A stretch of 64,000 nucleotides of DNA from Erodium maritimum (Eukaryota > Streptophyta > Magnoliopsida > Geraniales > Geraniaceae): positions 69,429,572 through 69,493,571 of the forward strand of contig OY997595.1 of the NCBI GenBank assembly GCA_963921825.1, read 5' to 3'. Made by a program: the position numbers and the translations under genes. Below the pieces are notes generated by a model. That model saw only the letters and a list, made by a program, of their open reading frames with translations. It ran no database searches and had not been told where the DNA came from. This document shows, one piece after another, positions 1-11,185 of this stretch (within the stretch, counting starts at the first letter, position 1; every line of letters begins with the position of its first letter).

Positions 1-2561
1 GAGCTATTCATAATTTCTTCTAGGACTGCTAATATGCTTTCTATTAGATGTTAAAGTTGGAATATATATACATAATGAGAAACAATGGTTATGCTTATGA
101 AAAAAAATATAAACTCAAGAATTGAAACTTACATTACCGTCTATACATATCTACTTCTGTTGTGTACCGTCTAAAATCAACATGTTATAGCAGTACATGA
201 AATAAGATTGGGAAATGTATCAAGACTCATTTTGTGTAGAGCTTACATGTCAATACAATTCCCAGGGATGTAGAGAAGTAGAACACATAGTAGATATGCT
301 ATGATTTATCATATACTGGTTCCACAAGTTCAATTTAGAAAGTTCATTCTCTTGCTTCCATATATGGACAACACTTAGCTGCTCATCATCCCCAAGTTGA
401 TGACAATGGAAAAGAGAGCCGGCATACATCCACATGCCAAACACAAAAAAAGTCACCAAAACAATCAAAACCCACTAATACATAACAAAAAAAACACAAT
501 ATCTCTTGTTCTCTGTCAAATAATTCAAAACACAAAATACAAACTGTTTTTTCTTTCTACACAATACCTGCTCTGAAAATGGATCCTACTGACATGAGAT
601 TGATAGAAAAAGTGAAAAACAGGGTAGCTCATGGTCTCTTCACTATTTGTATTTTGTTTATTTTATATTGAAGCCACAAACAATTTTTTATCTCTATATA
701 TTTTACTTTTATTGATACCATGCAACTTTTTATTTTCAATGTTATTATTATCTGCTAAAATGAAGTATCTCTACCAATAAAATATGAAGTCTCAAAGAAA
801 TGAAAAAAGATACTTACAGTTCCCAAAGCAGCCTTCGTCCTCTCCAACCAAACCAATGCACTAAGAGATTGAAATCAACCGAACTAAGGCTGCTTCGAGG
901 ATACATATACCTTGATTTTGATCAGAAAATGGAGCATAAAATTAAGAACTTATTTCACAACACAAACACAGCTATTATGAATCGAAAGTGCCATAACAAT
1001 ACGATGATACATATCACTCATAAATAAAAAATCTAGAGCTCTTTGAATCACATAGATGGTGTTATCGTGGTTGGCCTTGATTCTTCGGTCATCGTTTTCC
1101 CTTATTGATTTGTCGATCTACATTGACCCCGACACATCAAAAAAACAAAACGACGAATAATTAGGAAAGAGATTACCTTTTTTCTTTCTGAAATTGCAAC
1201 TTCATTCTTATTGATCTTTCTCCAACCTCACAACGTCGTCTTGGTTACAACACCAGAAGCTCGAGTCATAGGGACCCATAAAAAATAGGCACATGAAACA
1301 CCGTTAAAATATAAGAACGCCATCTTAATTAATGGACTAAAAACTTGGTAACAGTAATCAAAAATTGAGAAATAACAATATGCAAAAACAGAATACAATA
1401 AAAATCAAATCAAGACATGTTTATGAAGGATAACTTTTGGTAATAAGCAACCCAGGAAAAACTTCAATTTGATAATGTACCTTTAGAGGGAGGCATTGAT
1501 GACCGAACAAACTCTACCTGAAACCTGACAAAACCAAATAAATTCAGATGAAGATTAGCTACAAAACATAGTTAGTTCTCAAAATTACATCGATTTCAGT
1601 CTTGAGTGTCAATCAAAGAGATTCAAATACCATTTCGAAGTCAAAATTCATGGTTGAACCCCAAATTACAAAACAAATAAGAGCTACAAAACAAAAGCTA
1701 CTGTACCTTAAAAAAAGTCTTTTATGAAAGATGAAACAAACAAAAATGAAATCAAGCTAAGATAAACATTAATAGAAGAGAAAGGGCAGAATGAGAAGAA
1801 CGAACCCTGGAGCAGCGAATCGTAAGGCGGTCAGAGAGAGAGAGAGAGCACAAAGCTAAACAATATTTCCATGACGGGTGGCTCCTCCATGTATCCATCA
1901 CACGTTTAAGAGAAATGTCATATTTAAACACGCACACAAAAACCATTATATATATCTTGGTGGTACTCAAGAGAGCTTCCTCTCTCTACCCACCTCCAAA
2001 CCCTAGAGAACCCGTAGCCGCCGACTTCCATGCGACCTCCATATGAGATGGTTGTGTGCTCCGACCATGGCTCTCGTCGGTGGCGGCCTTCCTCCCTCGC
2101 CCTTCTTCTTCTATTTTGCTTCTTCCCCTCTCCCATTTTGCTCTGCTTCGTCCTTTTCAGTTTCGTGCCTTTGTGGCCAGTGGGTGATGAGGCCTCTGTT
2201 CGGCCGGTTTTCGGTGCCTCTACGACAGTAGCTTCTCCATTCGCTGGTGTGGTTGTGACCGGTGACTCACTGCTAAAAGAAGAAAAAAAAATTAACGCCT
2301 ATCTCCGAGAGCGACGAAGATCTGTTCGTTACCACTTGGATTGATGGTCTTGGGGAATATAATGGGATGTGGATTTGAGACTTCTGAGTTCCCACACTTA
2401 ATTGTCATAAGTACTCGCTCATTGATGGCACTCAATAACGGTAGAGGCCATAAGAATGAGGGGAAGCCGAAGGGGACTGAGTGGAGACGATGTGCGAGAG
2501 CTCGGTATCGAAGATAGTAGGATGGGAACAGTGCCACGCTCGCATTAATCCTCCTATTACA
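1..2561. other. AT-rich stretch, no gene recognised
   Basis: No open frame in this stretch resembles a protein I know. Most of it is AT-rich. There is an (AG)n microsatellite around 1835-1850. A more GC-rich island at about 1970-2345 contains a 104-codon plus-strand frame (2030-2344, no family recognised), which looks like the 5' region of some gene or retroelement. I see no splice pattern or domain that would support a gene model. Confidence 0.5.
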
Positions 2562-2574
2562 TTAGTAAGGATTA

Positions 2575-4011
2575 TTATTTTTTTGAGAGGAAATGACAAT
2601 ATTATTAAGATAATAAAGTAAATAGGTGTTCGTTTGACGACAAACCTGTAAACTAAAGATAAATAAACTGAGACATAAATGCTGAGAAATAAATTGTGCT
2701 CATATGCATAGAGGCGGTCGGGGGGTTGACTGCGGTAGCATCCATGGATACCGATACAATATGCACCAACTATAAAACACTAATCGAGCAGGCCAGGTGA
2801 AAACTGAACAGTGGTGGACCGATAACTCCCCCAGTAAGTCAGCGTGCGTCGTCCTCCCTTAAATGATAAATGTAGGGCTTCTGAACGCGGGATTGCCGAC
2901 CCCGAAGTGGTAGGGGAGCATCTCATCGACTGTTGGCAGAACCATTGTCACCAAAATGCCAAGAAGGGAATACAGTCGACTAAACCCTTCCTGGGTCTCC
3001 ATGCTCTCATTCCTGGAGGCGGAGGTGCTTACCGCCCCCCGCCACTACATTGGTCGAGTGGTGCTCCGGACCCGATTCCCGTCGGGTTTGTCCAAGATCC
3101 ACCCGCACCCCCTGGCCCGACCCGGGCAGATCCACCCGTACCCCCTGGCCCGACCCGGGTCGCAGCACCGGATCCGAGCCCGCCCCGTAGCGAGCCGCCC
3201 ATTGGGCTACATCCCCCTGAGCAGCCCGTGTCCAGCCCGGCCTCGCGTTCCCACCTGGGCTCCTTGGGCCTGAGCACGACCGAGGATGCCAGCTCGCCTT
3301 CACTGCAGGCCTATCCGGCCCACCCAGTCCAATTTGGCACCCACGCCTCGCATCAGCCATTAGGCCCAGGCCCATGTCCCTATCCCGAGCCTCATCCGGA
3401 ACCCTAGGGCACAACACCGCCGACGCCTTCCCTTTCCGTAGCCGCCACGCCACCGCATCTAGCGATTTAGTGACCTCTGATCTCGAAGCCGATGAAATGA
3501 CGATCGGGATCAACGCCATCCCATCTCAGAGCGACTCCACAGGCTCGTCCTCCGACCCCGTCACCTCTTGCTACACCGGCGCCACTGCTGTGCGTCGAAC
3601 CGCCTTCTTCCTCGGTCGAGGTCCCACTGCCTGCACCCGACGTGAGACTCGTACATCCCGCCGTGCATCACCCGGCTGCACCGAGAACTCCATGCATCGC
3701 TCCTCGTCCCTGCACGAAGACTAGGCAGCCGGGGAAGAGATCACCGGGGTGATCGACTCCCCCTCTGCCCCTGCCGGACTTCCCTGACCATCCCCTACCA
3801 TCCACTCCGGTACCCTCTCCGATCGCGGGCTCCCCAGTCCAGTATTACCCACCCCAGACTCACCTGGTGCATCACCGGCAAATCCCGACGATACCGTTCT
3901 CCCCTCAGACGATGTCGAAGACATGTTCGTGCATGAAGAGGAAACCGGAAACACAAAACCCTAGCAGAGAACCTAAACCCTAGCAGAGCTGTGACCACTC
4001 GATTCCTCTAT
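2575..4011 (-). mobile_element. ORF2-less LINE derivative, copy B
   Basis: Read on the minus strand this ends in a TTTCCTCTC motif followed by a short A-run (about 2575-2588 on the plus strand), a typical plant L1 3' end. It is flanked by imperfect target duplications, TTAGTAAGGATTA at 2562-2574 and TTAGTTAGGATTG at 4012-4024 (11 of 13 match). The block after its ORF1-like frame matches the same block of copy A (around 36700-36790 read in reverse), including a shared stretch beginning CGTCGTCCTCCC, and the two 3' tails are also alike. There is no endonuclease or reverse transcriptase. Copy B also lacks the central DUF4283-like part that copy A has. Confidence 0.7.
3007..3519 (-). pseudogene. 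LINE ORF1-like frame, internally deleted
   Basis: A minus-strand frame of about 170 codons, rich in Gly, Arg and Pro. It shares with the ORF1 of copy A the signature ADARRG near residue 55, the segment GDVAQWAARYGAGS (GDVATWAARYGSGR in copy A) and a very similar C-terminal end (GGGKHLRLQE versus GGGKLPRLKE). Between these landmarks the nucleic-acid-binding DUF4283-like domain and the zinc-knuckle region of copy A are absent, so the frame goes from the Gly/Arg-rich N-terminal part almost directly to the C-terminus. The frames at 3520-3960 probably carry the more N-terminal part in a broken state. Function is inferred from copy A only. Confidence 0.55.
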
Positions 4012-4046
4012 TTAGTTAGGATTGAATAGTTAACATTTTTTAAGAG

Positions 4047-4840
4047 TTTTTTTATCAGCCAAGTACATTCCCTTACCAATATTCTTTGAAGAGAAGAACA
4101 TGGGAAAATACAACCTAATAAGCAATCCTATGAGGGATCCTTGACCAACACATCTCTACACATAGAGATTACAACCGGATAAACACCAAACCCTACCAAG
4201 GGAGAAGAACAACAGACTTACACTCAGAACAACAACTGAACTACCACAGAAGCCCCAACTAAGGGTGAAACAACATACACAAACCAAAGCAACAAGCACA
4301 AAACAGAAAAGGAAAACAAAAGGAGGTCTAAAACATGAATTTACCAACCATGAAGCCCTGAAAATAGAGGTCTTTTAACCTAAATATGCCAACCATTAAG
4401 CACATTTGTAAAAAATCACCTAGCTGCCTAAGCCAAATCTTGTGGACATCTAGACCCTGACCTTGAGAGAGAACGACTCTCAAACCCAATTTGAGCATAC
4501 AAACCTTATATAATGGCTCTTGAGGTGGGCAAACAGCTCCCAAGAACCTAGCCGACGATCAATGCCTTGAACCGACGAGCTCGATACAAACAGATCGAGA
4601 AAAAGTGAATCCAGAAATCTACGGGAAGTATGAACAAAATAAAAGGAAAAAGAGCTATCCAAACAGGGATATGGAAAAGGAAGTACCTCAGAGTAGCAAA
4701 CTCTTCATTCTACAACCCCAAGCACTGAGTTTACGGTCGATCCTCCTCACGAGTCCGACCTACACCGAGAAACGCCACGGGGACATCTTTTCTTGGTCCA
4801 TTGTCAGATTCTAAAATTGTTCTCCTTCTTCTGTCTCATT
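4047..4840 (-). mobile_element. LINE-like non-coding relic (copy D)
   Basis: A T-run followed by ATCAGCC at 4047 is the reverse of a plant LINE tail (…TGATAAAA-type end). The internal text around 4335-4440 (two copies of ACCATTAAGC-like or ACCATGAAGC motifs, 'cctaaat') parallels 15410-15480, so this and the element at 15197-16378 are relatives on the same strand. It sits only about 25 bp downstream of the target duplication of LINE copy B. No coding frame is convincing. The 5' boundary near 4840 is a guess, and I found no clear target duplication. Confidence 0.35.
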
Positions 4841-6659
4841 AATACGAAACACTTGATTGCGTTTTCCTATCCTAACGCCATACTTGAGGTGGCATGAGCT
4901 TAGTTGCTCTAACAGTACCAAGACTAGCCAGATTTGTATCAAGAAAACAATCTACCACTGAAGAATCAATAAGGGTTTGAAGGCATTGGTAAAAGTATCA
5001 CACTAAGGCACATTTAAGCAAATCTTGCTCATGACATCTTCACATATATGACTTGAAACGAACTCATGCTTCTTTAATTGACTCTTGGATCTCAGAGTTA
5101 AAGTAGAGGAGCTTTGTTAAGAACTTAGTATCCAAGCTTGAGGATGATACCTTTCGATGAACCATTCCTTCACTCAACTGTTCACCGTTATGCTTATCCT
5201 CATGTAGTAACACGGAATACCATTCCCTTGTTGAATCAGTCGAGGAATACGAGAAGATGTTTCAAAATAGTTGGTACAAGTCTTGGGTGTCGATCGATCA
5301 GTACTGATTGTGAAACTGCCCATAATTAGAAATCATCTGGAAGACCGTCGGCTTTAGCTCTGGTTCTTGCGGTTGCACGTCTCGTGCCCTCCTCTATCGG
5401 TGACGATGGAGACGTCCTCTTTCACCGTGTGTGAATGCATATGCATCATCTATATCTCCCCATAAATTGAGGAGTTCAGGCGGCTTTTTGCTGCCACGAC
5501 ATCCATAACTATCTGTAACTTTGCTTTTCGCTTATTCCATGCTCTCTTTTGTTGGCACGTCCTTTCAATCTGAAGATAAAAAAACACTGATCCACCCGTT
5601 GATCGGGTCAATCATCTTATCTGTAAGAAAAAAATGAAGTCATCGTCCTTATATTATTGACCGACTTTGTGAGCTCGACTAATCATAATGGTTAGTTGTT
5701 AAAACGAATGAAAGAATAAGTTAGACTATATAATTTCCCATTTAAATGTTACATATATATGACATTGCTTCCCCAACAATGGATCCATCTTGTCGAGCGG
5801 TGATGTCATAGTTACATCAGCAAAGTATGTAACAACTAAATGACTGGTCATCGAGGACTGATCATAAAAACATTCATTGAAAACATCGTCATCCCCTTGA
5901 GGGGTAAGTTCGCCTTACAAAGAGGAATAGGTAATTAAAAGTCTGAAAGGTCCATACGTGAGCCATCAATCAACACCTCAACGAGCATTATAAGGGTAAC
6001 GTACTGGCCGATCTCACGAGGAAGAGGTGGGCACCCCAAATATAAAAACACTCTACCGTAAAGTAGTTACTACCTTATGTTAGCTTTTTATTATTTTTAT
6101 TACAATATACAGGTTTCGCTCACATATGTTGCCTGGGGAATAAAGTTGGGGGTGAAGCAATCACAACCTTAGATTATCACTAACTAGGATGATCATGCAT
6201 TAAACATATAGAGACAAGAGAGAAAATAATGAAAGATGAAACATGCATATGAGGGCAAACATATAAGTATGTGAAATTGGTGTGATTTATCTTCCATGAT
6301 GATATAACAAAGGCGAATCAAGTTGATACGAAGAGTAGCAAAACACCCATATCAACCACCTCATGTCATTTTTTAGCGTGAACTTAGATACAACTTCTAA
6401 TCGAGTCATTACATCCCGATCATGATTATCATCCCAACAATTTTTTTTGTTCCTAACAACCTGCTATTTCTTGAATGCTAAACATTTCTAATATTTCCAT
6501 GAAAACAGACTAAAAGACGCGATCATAAATTAAAGACTTCTCCCATACCTCACCCTAGATATCGCGAAACGAGATGAACAGACCAGTGGTCGTTGACCCG
6601 TGTCTGACTCTGACCCGGTCCGGCTGGCAGATGACCTGCGTGCCTTTGGGCTGGTTTCC
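4841..6659. other. No gene recognised
   Basis: Nothing identifiable. A short plus-strand stretch at 5235-5290 faintly resembles the SVEEYEKMF-type motif of retrotransposon gag proteins, but no domain can be followed around it. The remainder is AT-rich intergenic DNA up to the Harbinger insertion. Confidence 0.4.
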
Positions 6660-6662
6660 TAA

Positions 6663-6678
6663 GAGCAAGGACAACGGG
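6663..6678 (+). repeat. Left terminal inverted repeat of the Harbinger element
   Basis: GAGCAAGGACAACGGG, directly preceded by the TAA duplication at 6660-6662. It pairs with 8793-8808 with four mismatches in 16. Confidence 0.8.
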
Positions 6679-6739
6679 TCGCGCCCGCTCCCCGCCCCGC
6701 GCGCGCCGGGAACGCTCCCCGCTGGCCGGTCCGCTGCAG

Positions 6740-6815
6740 ACGCGAAAAATTGCGTTCCCGCTCCCCATTTCCGCGCTCCCGCTCCCCGATCTCCCGCTCC
6801 CGCTCCCCGATGCCT
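6740..6815 (+). repeat. GC-rich subterminal repeats of the Harbinger element
   Basis: Repeated CGCTCCCGCTCCCC-like units with 'CCGAT' spacers. Subterminal repeats are commonly where transposase or its DNA-binding partner binds; that role is inferred here. Confidence 0.5.
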
Positions 6816-6949
6816 GGCCGAGCGCGCTGGACGCGCCCTCGCGCCCTGGCCTGCGCTGGCAGCTCGTGGTGGCGCCACGTGTCCCGACCGTTGGCAACGG
6901 TCCTCCAACGGCTATTTTTTTTAATTCAAAAATCAGATAAAATTATCCC

Positions 6950-6957
6950 TATAAATA
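6950..6957 (+). promoter_or_regulatory. TATA box of the transposase gene
   Basis: A perfect TATAAATA, preceded by an AT-rich stretch and followed by CCCAACCCC, lies 88 bp upstream of the transposase ATG at 7038. This is a plausible core promoter position for a plant mRNA with a short 5' UTR. Confidence 0.6.
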
Positions 6958-7037
6958 CCCAACCCCATTTCTCATTTTGGTCACACCATTCTCTATTTTC
7001 ACTCTTTCATTCTCACTTCCTACTCGTTATTTTCGAA

Positions 7038-8450
7038 ATGTCCGACGACGAGGTTATGTCCGACGCTGAGGAGATGACGTACGAGGAGCTGGCTCCCCGG
7101 ATGCCGACGCATGCGGAGATGGCAGCCCAACTGCCGACATATGAAGAGATGAGGGCCCAAATGCAGCCAGCTGTGCGACGTTTCCAGCGGATGATGGAGA
7201 GGCAGATGCAGGCAGTAATGCCAAGGGTCCAGAGGGCCATGCGTGGGGAACCAATGCGCCGAGAGATTAACAGAAATCGTGCGGAAGCCCACATGCAGTT
7301 GATGGCGAACTATTTTGTCGAACAACCCCTTTATGGCCCTGAAATGTTCAGGCGTTGGTTCCGTATGTGCAGACCACTTTTCCAACGGATTATGGACGCG
7401 GTGAAGGCTCACGACCCTTACTTCATTGGATGGAGGCCCGACGCTGCCTCACGGCCGGGCTTATCAACGGAGCAGAAGTGCACCGCCGCTATACGGATGC
7501 TTGCGTATGGGTCCTCGGCCGATTCATTGGACGAAACTCTGCGCATTGGGGTAAGCACCATACTTGAATGTTTACGTAGGTTTTGCAAGGCCGTCATTAA
7601 GGTATTCGGAGCCGAGTACGAGCGTACACCAACACCGACGGACATGGACCGCTTACTCCGAGAAGGGTACAACCGAGGGTTTCCCGGAATGGCGGGGAGT
7701 CTTGACTGTATGCATTGGAAGTGGAAGAACTGCCCAACCGAATCGCAGGGAGCCCATGGACGGGGAAGTCACCACGGGGAGAAGACGATTATGCTTGAAG
7801 CTGTAGCGTCCCGTGATTTATGGATTTGGCATGCATTTTTCGGGATGGCTGGATCGAACAACGACATCAACGTCCTCAACCACAACCACTTATTCCAAGA
7901 CGCTTACTACGGCCAAGAACTTGCTGTTGAGTACGAGATCAACGGCCATCGGTACGACCGACCTTATTACTTGGTGGACGGCATTTACCCAGCATGGGCA
8001 CGGTTCGTGAAGACTATTCGGCATCCCTACGAGCCCAAAGAGAAGTTGTTTGCTAGATGCCAAGAAGGTGCTCGGAAAGATATTGAAAGGGCTTTTGGAG
8101 TACTTCAAGCAAGGTGGCACATCATCTCCCGTCCCGCTCGTAGTTGGAGCAAACACACTTTGGCTGATATCATGCATACTTGCATAATTCTACACAACAT
8201 GATTGTAGAGGATGAGCGCGAGCGGTACGAGTATGGGGAGGAGGAGTTGTTGTGGGCGCAACCTCCAGAAATGCCGAATTGGACACCACCGGAACGATGG
8301 CACCACGGACCAGGGCCATTGCCATACCAGCTACGAGTGGATGCTCAACAAAGTGTCATAAATCCTGAGATCCACCATCAACTACAACAAGATCTTATGG
8401 AGCACTTATGGGATCGCTTTGGAGCTGGTTTCCATGACGACGACGAGTAG
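7038..8450 (+). CDS. PIF/Harbinger transposase (HARBI1/ALP1-like nuclease)
   Basis: 470 residues, intact, intronless. The frame is open further upstream, but the ATG at 7038 (reading MSDDEVMSDAEE) follows a TATA box at 6950 and begins the acidic N-terminus usual for plant members, so I prefer it. The catalytic RNase-H-fold domain is complete. The first Asp lies in GSLDCMHW (D223), the second in NNDINVL (D276) and the Glu in DIERAFGVLQARW (E350); IILHNMIVED follows the third motif. Such proteins excise and insert elements at TTA/TAA sites, usually with a separate Myb-like partner. Residues 12-40 hold a degenerate acidic repeat, T-Y/H-x-E-M/L-x(4)-P. A domesticated ALP1-type host protein is the alternative, but flanking inverted repeats and TAA duplications argue for a mobile element. 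Confidence 0.9.
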   Translation: MSDDEVMSDAEEMTYEELAPRMPTHAEMAAQLPTYEEMRAQMQPAVRRFQRMMERQMQAVMPRVQRAMRGEPMRREINRNRAEAHMQLMANYFVEQPLYGPEMFRRWFRMCRPLFQRIMDAVKAHDPYFIGWRPDAASRPGLSTEQKCTAAIRMLAYGSSADSLDETLRIGVSTILECLRRFCKAVIKVFGAEYERTPTPTDMDRLLREGYNRGFPGMAGSLDCMHWKWKNCPTESQGAHGRGSHHGEKTIMLEAVASRDLWIWHAFFGMAGSNNDINVLNHNHLFQDAYYGQELAVEYEINGHRYDRPYYLVDGIYPAWARFVKTIRHPYEPKEKLFARCQEGARKDIERAFGVLQARWHIISRPARSWSKHTLADIMHTCIILHNMIVEDERERYEYGEEELLWAQPPEMPNWTPPERWHHGPGPLPYQLRVDAQQSVINPEIHHQLQQDLMEHLWDRFGAGFHDDDE

Positions 8451-8649
8451 TCGTTTGTGCTCTTGGAGCTGGTTTGTTTTGGGTTGTATGAAAAGGGGTT
8501 GAATAAAATTAGAAGTTCATTTATATTCGTGTTGAATTTATTTATTAATTATTGATTGTCCTTAATTATTTATTTCCAAAATTGTTTAAATTATAAACAA
8601 TTTAAACGGTTTCTGATAACGAATTAAATAAAACAGGAAAATAACAAAT

Positions 8650-8808
8650 AATAATCCAGTCAGCACTGTTCTGCACTCCCAGGACCTCAAGGTCCTTTCT
8701 GTTGCAAAACACCCACTTTTCTGCACTTCCACTCCCTGACTTTTGTCCAGTCAGCACAAAGTCTGAACTCCCACTCCCTGACCAAGGTCCTTTCTGTTGT
8801 ACATGCTC
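8650..8808 (-). repeat. Right subterminal repeats and inverted repeat of the Harbinger element
   Basis: CAAGGTCCTTTCTGTTG occurs twice (about 8689 and 8784), CCAGTCAGCAC twice (about 8655 and 8739) and CACTCCCTGAC twice. This makes an imperfect tandem unit of about 90 bp that abuts the terminal repeat at 8793-8808. Confidence 0.6.
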
Positions 8809-8811
8809 TAA

Positions 8812-9852
8812 ATATTGGATCTTTTTTTTCTTCTCTTTGGGCCTCAGCAGAAATAACACGCTACAGCCCCAGGGAAAATAAACCTCAAACCTTTTCAGCA
8901 TTGCCTTGCGTTAGCTTCCTTTCTTCTAACCTCCAGCTGAAACTTCTAGCGGCAAAAAAGAGATTGGAACCTGCAACAGAGACACGGACCGCGGGGAAAG
9001 CAAAGGGATAAGCTCCAGAGTAAAGAGATGAAGATCCCCAGCCAGAAATCCATAATCAGGTAAGTTCCAAAACGATTTCAAGCATTTGATTTTCAGATTC
9101 AGAAACAAAATTTCATCTTTTTGTTCAGAAACTCCATTTTCAAAATATTCCTTTCGTCCAGACACAATTTTTTTTCTTTTTCTGCCATTTTTAATTCGTA
9201 ACTTCTTTCCAAACCAAAATCAAAATCCGGTTGCGAAACCAATTAACTAAACAATTCGAATTTAATCCAAAAGGAAATAAAACCTCATGGGTTCGGTATT
9301 GAAATTAGTTGGGAAAAAAATCGATGAAGTAAAGCAATGCATAGTTTAGTAAAATTAGGAAGTACCAAATATGTTACAGCACAGGGACCTGCAAAGGAAA
9401 TCAATTAGTCGCAAAAAAGTTCTGTTACCAAACTTTGATTGTAACAGTTTTGGAAACAAAACCAGGAATATGATCTTTAGCCTGTTTTGCAGCAATTAAA
9501 TCAGTGGTTTCAATTTGTACCTGTAAAGTCTTATGAAACAACTTATAAAGGTTTTAAGATTGTTAGCCCAGTGTTTGTTCGTAAGACAAACTAGTAACGA
9601 ATTAACAATAATAATTCATCATGAACAAAATAATAAAATTCAAAGTAACCTGAAAGGAGTATTGGAAAACAAGATTGGAATAAGTTGAGGCCAGGTAATC
9701 CGGTTTCCTTTGCCGCCCGCATGGCAGGAGTCTCCAGGACAAAACGACTTCATATACCTTTAGGTGGCAGCCTTGTTTTTTCAATCTTAAATTTATGCCT
9801 GTGTTATTTCAGGTTTTGGCATACTGAAGGAACTATTTTTAAAATATATTAG
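8812..9852. other. Possible 5' UTR exon and intron upstream of OEP61/EFL1
   Basis: A purine-rich segment at about 8884-9060 ends in a consensus splice donor (ATCAG/GTAAGTTCC at 9060-9061). It could be an untranslated first exon of the downstream locus. A polypyrimidine tract with TTATTTCAG near 9810 is a possible acceptor. No protein homology is seen in the stretch. Transcript data would be needed to assign it. Confidence 0.35.
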
Positions 9853-11185
9853 GAGGCTGTATCTGATTTGAGCATGACTCATGAAGTTTCGCCTGATGAT
9901 GAAACTATTGCTGATGTTTTAAGGTAAGTGTTTTCATAAAAAAAAACTGGTTCTCACCTGTGCCTTGTATATCTGTTTTATCCATCAATGGTCCTCATAC
10001 CCACAGTTGATTAGGCTTTAAGTTCATTGATATTATACATTTTATGGTATATGATTATTTCTATTTTCTTTGTTCAACTTTTTTCTGAACCTTTGGGAAA
10101 CAAAGGTTAACTGACATAAAATGTTGTCGATAAATATTGTCGCAGAGATGCCGATGATCAATTAAATAAAGGAGGTGGTCAACGCTCATCAAGTATGTTG
10201 TATCTTATTTATTTATTTATTTATTATTACTTATGTTTATAGCATATATATACATGTATTGTATCAAATGTTTTATAAACTATTGTTCTTTGCTTTTTTT
10301 TTTTGAAGAATTGGTTATTGAAGAAATAACTGGAGATGTTGAATCTATATCTTCCTCAAAGCCTAGTATATCTGCGGAGTATCCAACTGATCAAACAACT
10401 TCTCAAAGTAAGGCTCGTATTGCAGCTCCAACGACCGATTTAGAGTGTTTACAGGCTTTGAAAGATGACCCAGAGACTATCAAGTATGTTCATGTCATTC
10501 AGAAATAAGATTCTGTAGTTCAATAGTGATGCTTTATTGTTGACTGTCCTGAATATTTGAATTCTCGCGCTCCTCACATTATGCTAAACTAGTAATAGTA
10601 GCACATCAAAAAGTTCTTTAGATTCACTTTGAACCTGAATAGGAAGCTGATCAACTATGGGGCGTGGATTCTATGTATCAATGATTTTATTTAGTTAACC
10701 ATAGATGTAATCATAAAGTACAGATTTATTGAAACTGCACTTCTAGTTGCCTTCTTCTTGTTTGCTTTATCATCAGAGTCTTTGTTTTAGTCGTAATTGC
10801 ATTTTTTTCTGATTCTGAAACTATAACTTAATTCTGTCAAACTTGGTTGTTCACTTCAGATCGTGTGCTCTGCAGATCATTTCAGAATTTCATTTCTAAT
10901 GCTGATCCTGACACTCTAGCTGCATTTGGAGGTGGAAAAGAAGTGTCTCCTAATATGTTTAAAACTGCTTCTAACAAGTTCAGTAAGATGTCACCGGAAG
11001 AACTTCAAAGAATGGTCCAGATGTCTTCTTCGTTTCAGGGGAAAAACCTTTTTACAGGAGGTTCATCAGAGGGTAATGTTAATAGCTTCAGACCTGGAGT
11101 TCTTCCTCCAAATGCGTCTCCTGAAATGTTTAAAACAGCAACTGATATGATGAGCAAGATGCCACCGAAAGAGCTTCAGCAAGAT
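9853..11185 (+). pseudogene. OEP61: Truncated OEP61/TPR7-like gene, 3' part merged into EFL1
   Basis: Four exon blocks can be assigned with consensus splice sites and matching phases: 9853-9923, 10146-10192, 10309-10483 and 10876-11185. Together they read like the middle of plant OEP61 (TPR7), an outer-envelope chloroplast/ER protein that binds Hsp70. They cover the end of the TPR region (EAVSDLS…SPDDETIADVLRDA), an acidic linker (LVIEEIT), then LQALKDDPETIK and FQNFISNADPDTLAA. After these come two copies of the MFKTA…SKMSPEELQRM motif. The N-terminal TPR exons are missing upstream, and the C-terminal half with its membrane anchor is missing downstream. The last block breaks off after SKMPPKELQ and continues without a stop into the ATG of the EFL1-like gene. 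It may be dead, or may supply exons to a chimeric transcript. Confidence 0.8.

Larger units (their letters stand above)
6663..8808 (+). mobile_element. PIF/Harbinger DNA transposon, complete
   Basis: The element is flanked by the 3-bp duplication TAA (6660-6662 and 8809-8811), the target preference of the PIF/Harbinger superfamily. Its ends are imperfect inverted repeats: GAGCAAGGACAACGGG at the left, and the complement of the right end reads GAGCATGTACAACAGA (12 of 16 match). It is 2146 bp long and holds one transposase frame. Many autonomous PIF/Pong-type plant elements also carry a second, Myb/trihelix-like ORF; none is visible here. The left subterminal region is GC-rich with repeated CGCTCCCGCTCCCC-type units. 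The right one carries tandem copies of CAAGGTCCTTTCTGTTG. Confidence 0.88.

Noticed and set aside
2030..2344. 104-codon frame with a Leu/Phe-rich segment that could look like a membrane helix
   Set aside because: No homology recognised, no clear gene context, overlapping frames on both strands are equally open.
5235..5330. Possible retrotransposon gag fragment (SVEEYEKMF-like)
   Set aside because: Too short and isolated. No flanking gag sequence could be followed in any frame.
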